From Bilabrum cf. latius (lineage: Eukaryota > Bigyra: Bicosoecida > Bigyra > Bicosoecida): DNA of 64,000 nt. Both the position numbers and the translations under genes were made by a program. How positions within the stretch are numbered: the first letter of the stretch is position 1; every line of letters starts with the position of its first letter. Location of the stretch: the NCBI GenBank assembly GCA_965178125.1, contig OZ237770.1, forward strand, positions 558,001-622,000. The letters run 5' to 3'. This document shows, one piece after another, positions 1 to 10,128 of this stretch. Under the pieces are notes generated by a model, which was given only the letters and a program-made list of their open reading frames with translations, did not search any database and was not told where the DNA came from.

Positions 1-3000
1 GTTGGGTGTTTGGGGTGGTGGTGAGGGCGGGTTTGTGGGGTGGGGCGGGATGTCGGCTGGAGAGAGCTGTGCGAGTAGTCCGTGGCTGTCGTCGTGTGTG
101 ATAGGGCGCATGTGTGTCATTGACAATGTCCATTGGCTGGTCAGCTTGTATATGGTCGGGGGCCGCATTGTGAGTTGGGTGTTTGGGGTGGTGGTGAGGG
201 CGGGTGTGTGGGGTGGGGCGGGATGTCGGCTGGAGAGAGCTGTGCGAGTAGTCCGTGGCTGTCGTCGTGTGTGATAGGGCGCATGTGTGTCATTGACAAT
301 GTCCATTGGCTGGTCAGCTTGTATATGGTCGGGGGCCGCATTGTGAGTTGGGTGTTTGGGGTGGTGGTGAGGGCGGGTGTGTGGGGTGGGGCGGGATGTC
401 GGCCGGAGAGAGCTGTGCGAGTAGTCCGTGGCTGTCGTCGTGTGTGATAGGGCGCATGTGTGTCATTGACGATGTCCATTGGCTGGTCAGCTTGTATATG
501 GTCGGGGGCCGCATTGTGAGTTGGGTGTTTGGGGTGGTGGTGAGGGCGGGTGTGTGGGGTGGGGCGGGATGTCGGCTGGAGAGAGCTGTGCGAGTAGTCC
601 GTGGCTGTCGTCGTGTGTGATAGGGCGCATGTGTGTCATTGACAATGTCCATTGGCTGGTCAGCTTGTATATGGTCGGGGGCCGCATTGTGAGTTGGGTG
701 TTTGGGGTGGTGGTGAGGGCGGGTGTGTGGGGTGGGGCGGGATGTCGGCCGGAGAGAGCTGTGCGAGTAGTCCGTTGCTATCGTCGTGTGTGATAGGGCG
801 CATGTGTGTCATTGACGATGTCCATTGGCTGGTCAGCTTGTATATGGTCGGGGGCCGCATTGTGAGTTGGGTGTTTGGGGTGGTGGTGAGGGCGGGTGTG
901 TGGGGTGGGGCGGGATGTCGGCCGGAGAGAGCTGTGCGAGTAGTCCGTGGCTGTCGTCGTGTGTGATAGGGCGCATGTGTGTCATTGACAATGTCCATTG
1001 GCTGGTCAGCTTGTATATGGTCGGGGGCCGCATTGTGAGTTGGGTGTTTGGGGTGGTGGTGAGGGCGGGTGTGTGGGGTGGGGCGGGATGTCGGCTGGAG
1101 AGAGCTGTGCGAGTAGTCCGTGGCTGTCGTCGTGTGTGATAGGGCGCATGTGTGTCATTGACAATGTCCATTGGCTGGTCAGCTTGTATATGGTCGGGGG
1201 CCGCATTGTGAGTTGGGTGTTTGGGGTGGTGGTGAGGGCGGGTGTGTGGGGTGGGGCGGGATGTCGGCCGGAGAGAGCTGTGCGAGTAGTCCGTGGCTGT
1301 CGTCGTGTGTGATAGGGCGCATGTGTGTCATTGACGATGTCCATTGGCTGGTCAGCTTGTATATGGTCGGGGGCCGCATTGTGAGTTGGGTGTTTGGGGT
1401 GGTGGTGAGGGCGGGTGTGTGGGGTGGGGCGGGATGTCGGCCGGAGAGAGCTGTGCGAGTAGTCCGTGGCTGTCGTCGTGTGTGATAGGGCGCATGTGTG
1501 TCATTGACAATGTCCATTGGCTGGTCAGCTTGTATATGGTCGGGGGCCGCATTGTGAGTTGGGTGTTTGGGGTGGTGGTGAGGGCGGGTGTGTGGGGTGG
1601 GGCGGGATGTCGGCTGGAGAGAGCTGTGCGAGTAGTCCGTGGCTGTCGTCGTGTGTGATAGGGCGCATGTGTGTCATTGACAATGTCCATTGGCTGGTCA
1701 GCTTGTATATGGTCGGGGGCCGCATTGTGAGTTGGGTGTTTGGGGTGGTGGTGAGGGCGGGTGTGTGGGGTGGGGCGGGATGTCGGCCGGAGAGAGCTGT
1801 GCGAGTAGTCCGTGGCTGTCGTCGTGTGTGATAGGGCGCATGTGTGTCATTGACGATGTCCATTGGCTGGTCAGCTTGTATATGGTCGGGGGCCGCATTG
1901 TGAGTTGGGTGTTTGGGGTGGTGGTGAGGGCGGGTGTGTGGGGTGGGGCGGGATGTCGGCTGGAGAGAGCTGTGCGAGTAGTCCGTGGCTGTCGTCGTGT
2001 GTGATAGGGCGCATGTGTGTCATTGACAATGTCCATTGGCTGGTCAGCTTGTATATGGTCGGGGGCCGCATTGTGAGTTGGGTGTTTGGGGTGGTGGTGA
2101 GGGCGGGTGTGTGGGGTGGGGCGGGATGTCGGCCGGAGAGAGCTGTGCGAGTAGTCCGTTGCTATCGTCGTGTGTGATAGGGCGCATGTGTGTCATTGAC
2201 GATGTCCATTGGCTGGTCAGCTTGTATATGGTCGGGGGCCGCATTGTGAGTTGGGTGTTTGGGGTGGTGGTGAGGGCGGGTGTGTGGGGTGGGGCGGGAT
2301 GTCGGCCGGAGAGAGCTGTGCGAGTAGTCCGTGGCTGTCGTCGTGTGTGATAGGGCGCATGTGTGTCATTGACAATGTCCATTGGCTGGTCAGCTTGTAT
2401 ATGGTCGGGGGCCGCATTGTGAGTTGGGTGTTTGGGGTGGTGGTGAGGGCGGGTGTGTGGGGTGGGGCGGGATGTCGGCTGGAGAGAGCTGTGCGAGTAG
2501 TCCGTGGCTGTCGTCGTGTGTGATAGGGCGCATGTGTGTCATTGACAATGTCCATTGGCTGGTCAGCTTGTATATGGTCGGGGGCCGCATTGTGAGTTGG
2601 GTGTTTGGGGTGGTGGTGAGGGCGGGTGTGTGGGGTGGGGCGGGATGTCGGCCGGAGAGAGCTGTGCGAGTAGTCCGTGGCTGTCGTCGTGTGTGATAGG
2701 GCGCATGTGTGTCATTGACGATGTCCATTGGCTGGTCAGCTTGTATATGGTCGGGGGCCGCATTGTGAGTTGGGTGTTTGGGGTGGTGGTGAGGGCGGGT
2801 TTGTGGGGTGGGGCGGGATGTCGGCCGGAGAGAGCTGTGCGAGTAGTCCGTGGCTGTCGTCGTGTGTGATAGGGCGCATGTGTGTCATTGACAATGTCCA
2901 TTGGCTGGTCAGCTTGTATATGGTCGGGGGCCGCATTGTGAGTTGGGTGTTTGGGGTGGTGGTGAGGGCGGGTGTGTGGGGTGGGGCGGGATGTCGGCCG

Positions 3001-3560
3001 GAGAGAGCTGTGCGAGTAGTCCGTGGCTGTCGTCGTGTGTGATAGGGCGCATGTGTGTCATTGACGATGTCCATTGGCTGGTCAGCTTGTATATGGTCGG
3101 GGGCCGCATTGTGAGTTGGGTGTTTGGGGTGGTGGTGAGGGCGGGTGTGTGGGGTGGGGCGGGATGTCGGCTGGAGAGAGCTGTGCGAGTAGTCCGTGGC
3201 TGTCGTCGTGTGTGATAGGGCGCATGTGTGTCATTGACAATGTCCATTGGCTGGTCAGCTTGTATATGGTCGGGGGCCGCATTGTGAGTTGGGTGTTTGG
3301 GGTGGTGGTGAGGGCGGGTGTGTGGGGTGGGGCGGGATGTCGGCCGGAGAGAGCTGTGCGAGTAGTCCGTGGCTGTCGTCGTGTGTGATAGGGCGCATGT
3401 GTGTCATTGACAATGTCCATTGGCTGGTCAGCTTGTATATGGTCGGGGGCCGCATTGTGAGTTGGGTGTTTGGGGTGGTGGTGAGGGCGGGTGTGTGGGG
3501 TGGGGCGGGATGTCGGCCGGAGAGAGCTGTGCGAGTAGTCCGTGGCTGTCGTCGTGTGTG
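1..3560. repeat. 173-bp satellite array, about 20 monomers
   Basis: Tandem monomers of exactly 173 bp fill the first 3.56 kb and are cut by the window start, so the array is longer than seen. Monomers differ at a few diagnostic sites: GACAATGTC or GACGATGTC, CGGCTGG or CGGCCGG, and a rare TTGCTAT variant. The order of variants repeats every 8 monomers (1384 bp). The array stops abruptly at about 3560, where the monomer changes to unrelated sequence after CGTCGTGTGTG. Open frames of 104-112 residues on both strands arise only because the monomer lacks stops in some frames; I do not consider them genes. Confidence 0.97.
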
Positions 3561-4018
3561 TTGAGTTGAATACGTTTGCTTTTTGCTGCTGAAGTTCGTG
3601 GCTGTCTTGTTGACGAGTCGGTGCCCGTTGTCCGGCTTTGACGTTGCATTTTCGTTGCAACTTGGGTCCAGGCAGTCCTGTTGAGTTTCAATCGTAGACT
3701 TATGCTTGTGGTTTTATGCAATCTTGGTTTTTAGCCCACACTATGTCTGCATGACCTTGTTCAGATGATCTTCTGCATCTTCTTTGCACTATCCAGATGG
3801 GTTGATTTAGCTTGCTCTTGACCTGAATAGTAGCATAGGACTATAAGCCTTAGCCACCGCACATCCGTGGGATGTAGCCACACTAAGCATCTGATCCGGA
3901 TCCCTAGCCTTGCAGCATTAACTCTCCAGCGAACACAACTCCCGGGATACTCTACTCCACTTCACGCGATAACTCCGTACGGCTCTCACGCACTTCGAGG
4001 CTTCCGTCCAATCCATAC
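3561..4018. other. Unique spacer between satellites
   Basis: About 460 bp of non-repetitive sequence with no convincing gene, RNA or promoter. It separates the 173-bp satellite from the 174-bp satellite. Confidence 0.6.
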
Positions 4019-5003
4019 ACTGGCTGCGACCCTCCACACAGACCCACTACCACCACGACCGCCAGATCGACTGCACTGCGCTGAATCGCATTCTCTGCCA
4101 ATCGAACACGGCCCATCCATGCCTGCCCTATGCAGCACACGTGCACATGCCACAGGCATCGCTGCGTTGCTGCATTGCGCCCACACTCGTCCGACTGCCG
4201 CCACCCTCCACACAGACCCACCACCACCACGACCGCCAGATCGACTGCACTGCGCTGAATCGCATTCTCTGCCAATCGAACACGGCCCATCCACGCCTGC
4301 CCTATGCAGCACACGTGCACATGCCACAGGCATCGCTGCGTTGCTGCATTGCGCCCACACTCGTCCGACTGCCGCCACCCTCCACACAGACCCACCACCA
4401 CCACGACCGCCAGATCGACTGCACTGCGCTGAATCGCATTCTCTGCCAATCGAACACGGCCCATCCACGCCTGCCCTGTGCAGCACACGTGCACATGCCA
4501 CAGGCATCGCTGCGTTGCTGCATTGCGCCACACTCGTCCGACTGCCGCCACCCTCCACATCGACCCACCACCACCACGACCGCCAGATCGACTGCACTGC
4601 GCTGAATCGCATTCTCTGCCAATCGAACACGGCCCATCCACGCCTGCCCTATGCAGCACACGTGCACATGCCACAGGCATCGCTGCGTTGCTGCATTGCG
4701 CCCACACTCGTCCGACTGCCGCCACCCTCCACACCGACCCACCACCACCACGACCGCCAGATCGACTGCACTGCGCTGAATCGCATTCTCTGCCAATCGA
4801 ACACGGCCCATCCACGCCTGCCCTGTGCAGCACACGTGCACATGCCACAGGCATCGCTGCGTTGCTGCATTGCGCCACACTCGTCCGACTGCCGCCACCC
4901 TCCACACCGACCCACCACCACCACGACCGCCAGATCGACTGCACTGCGCTGAATCGCATTCTCTGCCAATCGAACACGGCCCATCCACGCCTGCCCCCGG
5001 TCC
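4019..5003. repeat. 174-bp satellite, first block (about 5.6 monomers)
   Basis: The block of CACGTGCACATGCCACAGG recurs at intervals of 174 bp, once 173 because a C is lost in GCGCC(C)ACACTCG. The monomer contains a run of CCA triplets (CACCACCACCACGACCG). It reads open in several frames on both strands as His/Pro-rich or Trp/Gly-rich products, which are artefacts of periodicity. It is unrelated in sequence to the 173-bp family despite the similar length. Confidence 0.95.
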
Positions 5004-5503
5004 CGCGGACCCACTGGGCTTCACCCCGAACGACTGGTTCTTCACCGGTCCACCTGAATGCGGTATTCATCTGACACTACGAATGTACACACCACTTTCC
5101 CCATGCACCCGACTGGCCTCGTCGCCACATGGCTTCCTGTTCCTGTTCCCCGCCCTAGGGACCGTGTGCTTTGCTCCCAGCATTGCCACCTTGGCCCTAT
5201 CCTTTCAACTTGCACGCGCCGGTCCTGGCCGACCTGCCGTGCGCCCCATCTGTCCACCCACCTGTTGGCCTTCTGCGTGCTGCTGGCCATGCAGTCCGTT
5301 GCCACCTGCGTCTCCCTCGTGCCTTGCACCTGGAGCCCCCATTCCTCCCGTTGTGTTCTCCCTGTTGACACCGCACTGTCGTCACCTGTGCTGGTGCCCC
5401 CCTCTTCTTCTCCACCTCCTGTCCTCCTGCGCCCACCTCGTCTTCCGTCTCACCTCTGCTCCCCGTTGCTTCAATCCTGATGTCCGAGTACATATAACAG
5501 CAG
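5004..5503. other. Non-repetitive insert within the 174-bp satellite
   Basis: About 500 bp of C- and T-rich sequence interrupts the satellite; the array resumes at GCAGCACACGTGCACATG. An open frame crosses it on the plus strand but continues from the flanking satellite, and its composition (Cys, Pro, Ser and Leu) looks like translated pyrimidine-rich DNA. I see no terminal inverted repeats or target-site duplication, so I do not call a mobile element. Confidence 0.5.
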
Positions 5504-5957
5504 CACACGTGCACATGCCACAGGTATCGCTGCGTTGCTGCATTGCGCCCACACTCGTCCGACTGCCGCCACCCTCCACACCGACCCACCACCACCACGA
5601 CCGCCAGATCGACTGCACTGCGCTGAATCGCATTCTCTGCCAATCGAACACGGCCAATCCATGCCTGCCCTATGCAGCACACGTGCACATGCCACAGGCA
5701 TCGCTGCGTTGCTGCATTGCGCCCACACTCGTCCGACTGCCGCCACCCTCCACACAGACCCACCACCACCACGACCGCCAGATCGACTGCACTGCGCTGA
5801 ATCGCATTCTCTGCCAATCGAACACGGCCCATCCACGCCTGCCCTGTGCAGCACACGTGCACATGCCACAGGCATCGCTGCGTTGCTGCATTGCGCCCAC
5901 ACTCGTCCGACTGCCACCCCCCTCCACACAGATCCACCACCATCACGACCCTGACTG
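5504..5957. repeat. 174-bp satellite, second block (about 2.6 monomers)
   Basis: Same monomer as the block at 4019-5003. The last monomer is diverged (CCACCCCCCTCC, GATCCACC) and breaks off at about 5957, as expected at an array edge. Confidence 0.93.
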
Positions 5958-6875
5958 ACAAATCAAAGCCAATGTCGTTCTTGGAGAGTAGATCACTTTT
6001 TCCATCGGATGGTTATCGTGATGAAGCAGCAGAGCTGCACGAATCTGAGGACGATGCTCATTGCGTTATGTTGGTCATTGCAGGCTCTACTTGAGCCCTG
6101 CCGAGCCGTGAAGTATCATTTCCAATCGATCACAGCTACTGCAATACGCACTGAGGCAGGGAAAGAGCTTGTGACCTCATTCCATCGCGAGAAATGACGA
6201 AAGTACGAGGTGCTTCTCGGCCGAGGCCCGTGGCGTCTTGGACGAAGGTTCCTTTGCTTCGGTGGATGTCATGCGATGCTTCTCTCGTCGATATGGCAGG
6301 CATACATTGACATGATGCTTGAATTGACAAGGAAATCACTATGGCACGCTCAAGATATACTTATGAACGTGATAGAAATTTTCTGATATGCCCTCCAGAT
6401 GACCGATATGAGCGTGTAAGTGATGAAATCACCCTATTTTTGCGAACTGCTCGAGTATTCTTGGGCAAAGGACCGATATATGAAGGAATATGACATGATT
6501 GACACATGTAAAATGGAAAACCGGTGGAGATGTCTCGAAAACCTCTATAAATATGCCATACGGTAGCTGTGTAGAATCATCCCGTGGGACCCGATTTCCA
6601 AAGCAAAATACCCCCCGATATGCAAAAAAATTTCGCTCAATATGCAAACTATCCAATCAAATATGTCGGAATCCGGGAGGATATCTCGCGATATGAAATG
6701 TGCAGAAATCGTCGATCAGGTAGGGAGAATCCAGGTCGATATCGTCGATCCGATCGATTTTTCTAGCATTGATCTTCCCTTCTCCTGTTCGGCGACTGGT
6801 GCCAGTGGTTGCGCGCACTTTGGCAAAACCTTACTTTATTCGTCTGGAACGAACTGTCACACTGTGTGGTCGAAA
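5958..6875. other. Upstream region of the secreted-protein gene
   Basis: AT-richer, non-repetitive DNA. It contains a TATAAATA at 6546-6553, too far (about 320 bp) from the ATG at 6876 to assign as its promoter without transcript data. GATATG and related hexamers recur several times between 6380 and 6700, without a regular period. No gene is supported. An open frame continues upstream of 6876 in the same frame, but only the downstream ATG gives a signal peptide. Confidence 0.45.
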
Positions 6876-7871
6876 ATGCTGTCATCGCTTCAGCTTATGG
6901 CTGCATCAATCGCATTCTTATCTCTGTCTGCAGTTGGCCTCGCAGCACCACAGGTACCCGACTGGGTCGGTATGGCCGTGGCGCCCAACAACGCGTCGAT
7001 CGTTCAAATTTTCCCCCTCTCCGGCAAAGGAGAGCGGGGTGCAAACTGGATGACAGTCGAAATTGACTTGGACGAGAAGGTGGTCGTGGACGGCTTTCGC
7101 TGCCGGCCAGGAGGTGTGCTGTGCATTTTCATCACTAACACCGCAGCTGGGGACGCGTACCTGCACAACGTCTCGCTTTCTACCAGAGAAGAGATCGCGA
7201 AAACCAAGTTCCCTGCCACGCTGCTGCACAACCTTCATATTGACATGGCGAACGCAGCTGCGTACACGGTTGCAATTCGGGATGACAGCACGAAGATCGT
7301 TCAGGTGCTCGGAGGGGTCGTGACAACTTTATTGGACATCACGGAGTACGTCCCAGCTGGACATCACGTGCCGTTGGGTGGATCCACCGCATGCAGTGAT
7401 ACTGACGACATGTGGGTGAACGTGTAGCCCACCGATGGCTCCAGTGGCGGCATCATGGTCCACGTCTCGCTGCCGACCAGAAAGGTGGTGGGCGTATCTC
7501 GGCCCGTGAACGTGGTGCTGGACTCGCTCTGGGCGCTCTGTAAGGACAGCACCAAGGTCAACAGCCTCGCTGGCTCGCTGCAGAACGGCTCCAACATCGC
7601 GTATGGCTACATCGACGACCGCACGGGCGGCTTCCAGAGCATCGAGACGGCGCACCTGCCCGTGCTCACCCCGCCTCCCCTGCGCCTCACGGGGCTGCTC
7701 ACCATGCCGCCATCCGGGGGCTACTTCATGGCGGCCTATCCCTTCGGCATGCTTCCCGACGACCCCTCGCCCCACGGGTACCTCGCGTTCGGGGACTACG
7801 GCAAGCAGGGGTCTGATCTGGACTTGGCCCGCGTGGACTACTACCTCGTGGGTGCCAGCGCGGTGTTCTGA
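6876..7871 (+). CDS. Probable secreted protein of unknown function, one in-frame UAG
   Basis: I chose the ATG at 6876 because it begins a clear signal peptide: MLSS, a hydrophobic core LMAASIAFLSLSAVGLA, and a likely cleavage near AAPQ. The frame runs 331 codons to a TGA at 7869-7871. A single TAG at 7425-7427 (residue 184) interrupts it. Sequence on both sides has the same character, no frameshift is needed, and the downstream part continues with PTDGSSGGIMVHVSLP. The mature protein is rich in short beta-prone segments separated by Gly/Pro/Asp turns, with possible N-glycosylation sequons (NAS, NVS, NGS), so an extracellular beta-rich or propeller-like fold is possible; this is inference. I recognise no family. 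If UAG is a stop, the product is a 183-residue protein followed by a 3' remnant. Confidence 0.65.
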
Positions 7872-8160
7872 GAGCATGGGTCCGATCTGGACTACTTGGA
7901 TTCTTCTTGAGGCCTCCTCTTGCTGTGGCAAGCAGGTGCACGGGCTGACGTCCTTGACGCCTTCACGGCCTAATGGCCCCCCACCCAGGACTACGTTGAT
8001 GCTGTCGCCCCTAACCCTCAGGAAATGATACTAAAAGGATTTAAATGAAGTTTTCCGGTAATATTGTAGGGCACAATTGAAAGTCCAGACATCGCCGTCC
8101 ACCCAGGCATCCTCCACAGCAAGTCAGCGAATTTTGCTTAGGCCTAGACGAAAGATCACT
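7872..8160. other. 3' flank of the secreted-protein gene
   Basis: About 290 bp without a supported gene. It becomes AT-rich around 8025-8090, as expected for a 3' untranslated or intergenic stretch. Confidence 0.4.
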
Positions 8161-8657
8161 ACCACGGCCCCATCCATCGCCAGCAAACCCGACCCGCTTG
8201 CCTCAGCACAGGCACCACGGCCCCATCCATCGCCCCCACACCCTACCTGCTTGCCCCAGCACAGGCACCACGGCCCCATCCATCGCCCCCACACCTTACC
8301 TGCTTGCCCCAGCACAGGCACCATGGCCCCATCCATCGCCCCCACACCCTACCTGCTTGCCCCAGCACAGGCACCACGGCCCCATCCATCGCCCCCACAC
8401 CCTACCTGCTTGCCCCAGCACAGGCACCACGGCCCCATCCATCGCCCCCACACCCTACCTGCTTGCCCCATCACAGGCACCATGGCCCCATCCATCGCCC
8501 CCACACCCTACCTGCTTGCCCCAGCACAGGCACCATGGCCCCATCCATCGCCCCCACACCCTACCTGCTTGCCCCAGCACAGGCACCATGGCCCCATCCA
8601 TCGCCCCCACACCCTACCTGCTTGCCCCAGCACAGGCACCATGGCCCCATCCATCGG
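8161..8657. repeat. 53-bp minisatellite, about 9 units
   Basis: Units of 53 bp built around CCCCATCCATCGCCCCCAC and CTTGCCCCAGCACAGGCAC. The first unit is diverged (CAGCAAACCCGACCCGC). Units differ mainly at CCATGG versus CCACGG. Frames are open only because of the repeat. Confidence 0.95.
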
Positions 8658-8705
8658 GTTTAGGTTAGATTAGGGGTTAGGGTTAGGGTTAGGGTTAGGG
8701 TATCT
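8658..8705 (+). repeat. Short degenerate interstitial telomeric repeat
   Basis: Starts as GGTTTAGGTTAGATTAGG, becomes four perfect TTAGGG units, and ends TATCTGGGGG. Only the first five bases (TATCT) match the junction that follows the long arrays, so this may be a truncated or eroded copy. Confidence 0.85.
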
Positions 8706-9040
8706 GGGGGTCATGTTAGGATCGGGGCACGCACTGTTTTCAAATCAAAAAAAAAACTGCCGCACATTATATATGATTTGATAGCCCTTGATGCGTAGAT
8801 AAATCCAGAACTTTTGTAGAGGGCAGATTTCTCAATATTAAGCGAGATATGAGGAGGTTTAGGGTCACCATATGAGCGGTATTTTTTGATGCCGAGGCTC
8901 GAGTGTATAATGGCATTATATTTGAATCCCGCGTGTATTTTATTGTGCCCTGGGGCCAATGATGCAGAATGCACCACTCGTGTGCCCTGGCAGACCATGT
9001 GCGGCGCCGGTTCCGCAGGATGCGTGAAATCACGTCTCCG
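8706..9040. other. Unique spacer
   Basis: About 335 bp of non-repetitive, AT-rich sequence with no supported gene. Small open frames on both strands lack coding character. Confidence 0.45.
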
Positions 9041-9062
9041 AGCGGTTTCGCCGAGTGGTCTT
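9041..9062 (+). other. Possible 5' fragment of a tRNA-Leu or tRNA-Ser gene, cut by telomeric repeats
   Basis: AGCGGTTTCGCCGAGTGGTC resembles the acceptor 5' strand, D-stem and A box of a class II tRNA (GCCGAGTGG is typical of Leu and Ser). The match ends at the D-loop, where TTAGG repeats take over, so no anticodon, variable arm or B box exists. It cannot be a functional tRNA. The resemblance is short and could be chance. Confidence 0.35.
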
Positions 9063-10078
9063 AGGTTAGGGTTAGGGTTAGGGTTAGGGTTAGGGTTAGG
9101 GTTAGGTTAGGGTCAGGGTTAGGGTTAGGGTTAGGGTTAGGGTTAGGGTTAGGGTTAGGGTTAGGGTTAGGGTTAGGGTTAGGGTTAGGGTTAGGGTTAG
9201 GGTTAGGGTTAGGGTTAGGGTTAGGGTTCGGGTTAGGGTTAGGGTTCGGGTTAGGGTTAGGGTTAGGGTTAGGGTTAGGGTTAGGGTTAGGGTTAGGGTT
9301 AGGGTTAGGGTTAGGGTTAGGGTTAGGGTTAGGGTTAGGGTTAGGGTTAGGGTTAGGGTTAGGGTTAGGGTTAGGGTTAGGGTTAGGGTTAGGGTTAGGG
9401 TTAGGGTTAGGGTTAGGGTTAGGGTTAGGGTTAGGGTTAGGGTTAGGGTTAGGGTTAGGGTTAGGGTTAGGGTTAGGGTTAGGGTTAGGGTTAGGGTTAG
9501 GGTTAGGGTTAGGGTTAGGGTTAGGGTTAGGGTTAGGGTTAGGGTTAGGGTTAGGGTTAGGGTTAGGGTTAGGGTTAGGGTTAGGGTTAGGGTTAGGGTT
9601 AGGGTTAGGGTTAGGGTTAGGGTTAGGGTTAGGGTTAGGGTTAGGGTTAGGGTTAGGGTTAGGGTTAGGGTTAGGGTTAGGGTTAGGGTTAGGGTTAGGG
9701 TTAGGGTTAGGGTTAGGGTTAGGGTTAGGGTTAGGGTTAGGGTTAGGGTTAGGGTTAGGGTTAGGGTTAGGGTTAGGGTTAGGGTTAGGGTTAGGGTTAG
9801 GGTTAGGGTTAGGGTTAGGGTTAGGGTTAGGGTTAGGGTTAGGGTTAGGGTTAGGGTTAGGGTTAGGGTTAGGGTTAGGGTTAGGGTTAGGGTTAGGGTT
9901 AGGGTTAGGGTTAGGGTTAGGGTTAGGGTTAGGGTTAGGGTTAGGGTTAGGGTTAGGGTTAGGGTTAGGGTTAGGGTTAGGGTTAGGGTTAGGGTTAGGG
10001 TTAGGGTTAGGGTTAGGGTTAGGGTTAGGGTTAGGGTTAGGGTTAGGGTTAGGGTTAGGGTTAGGGTTAGGGTTAGGG
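9061..10078 (+). repeat. Interstitial telomeric array, about 170 TTAGGG units
   Basis: About 1.02 kb of near-perfect TTAGGG on the plus strand. Variants (TTAGG, GGTCAGGG, two GGTTCGGG) are confined to the first 190 bp; the rest is uniform. It ends in the fixed junction at 10079. Confidence 0.98.
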
Positions 10079-10128
10079 TATCTATTATAAAGTCAGGGAC
10101 AGGGTCGGGGAAAAATATTTTCATCTTC
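10079..10128 (+). other. Telomere-satellite junction sequence (variant copy)
   Basis: Matches the junction seen after every long TTAGGG array, but with TATCTATTATAAAG instead of TATCTAATATAAAG and one A fewer in the A-tract. It is followed directly by the 155-bp satellite. Confidence 0.9.

Noticed and set aside
133-3660. Serial 104- and 112-codon frames in the 173-bp satellite
   Set aside because: Identical on both strands in every monomer, with no start context and diagnostic substitutions that ignore codon position.
4825-5958. 377-codon plus-strand frame crossing the 174-bp satellite and its insert
   Set aside because: Begins and ends in satellite; the insert portion has no conserved-looking sequence and several other frames are open too.
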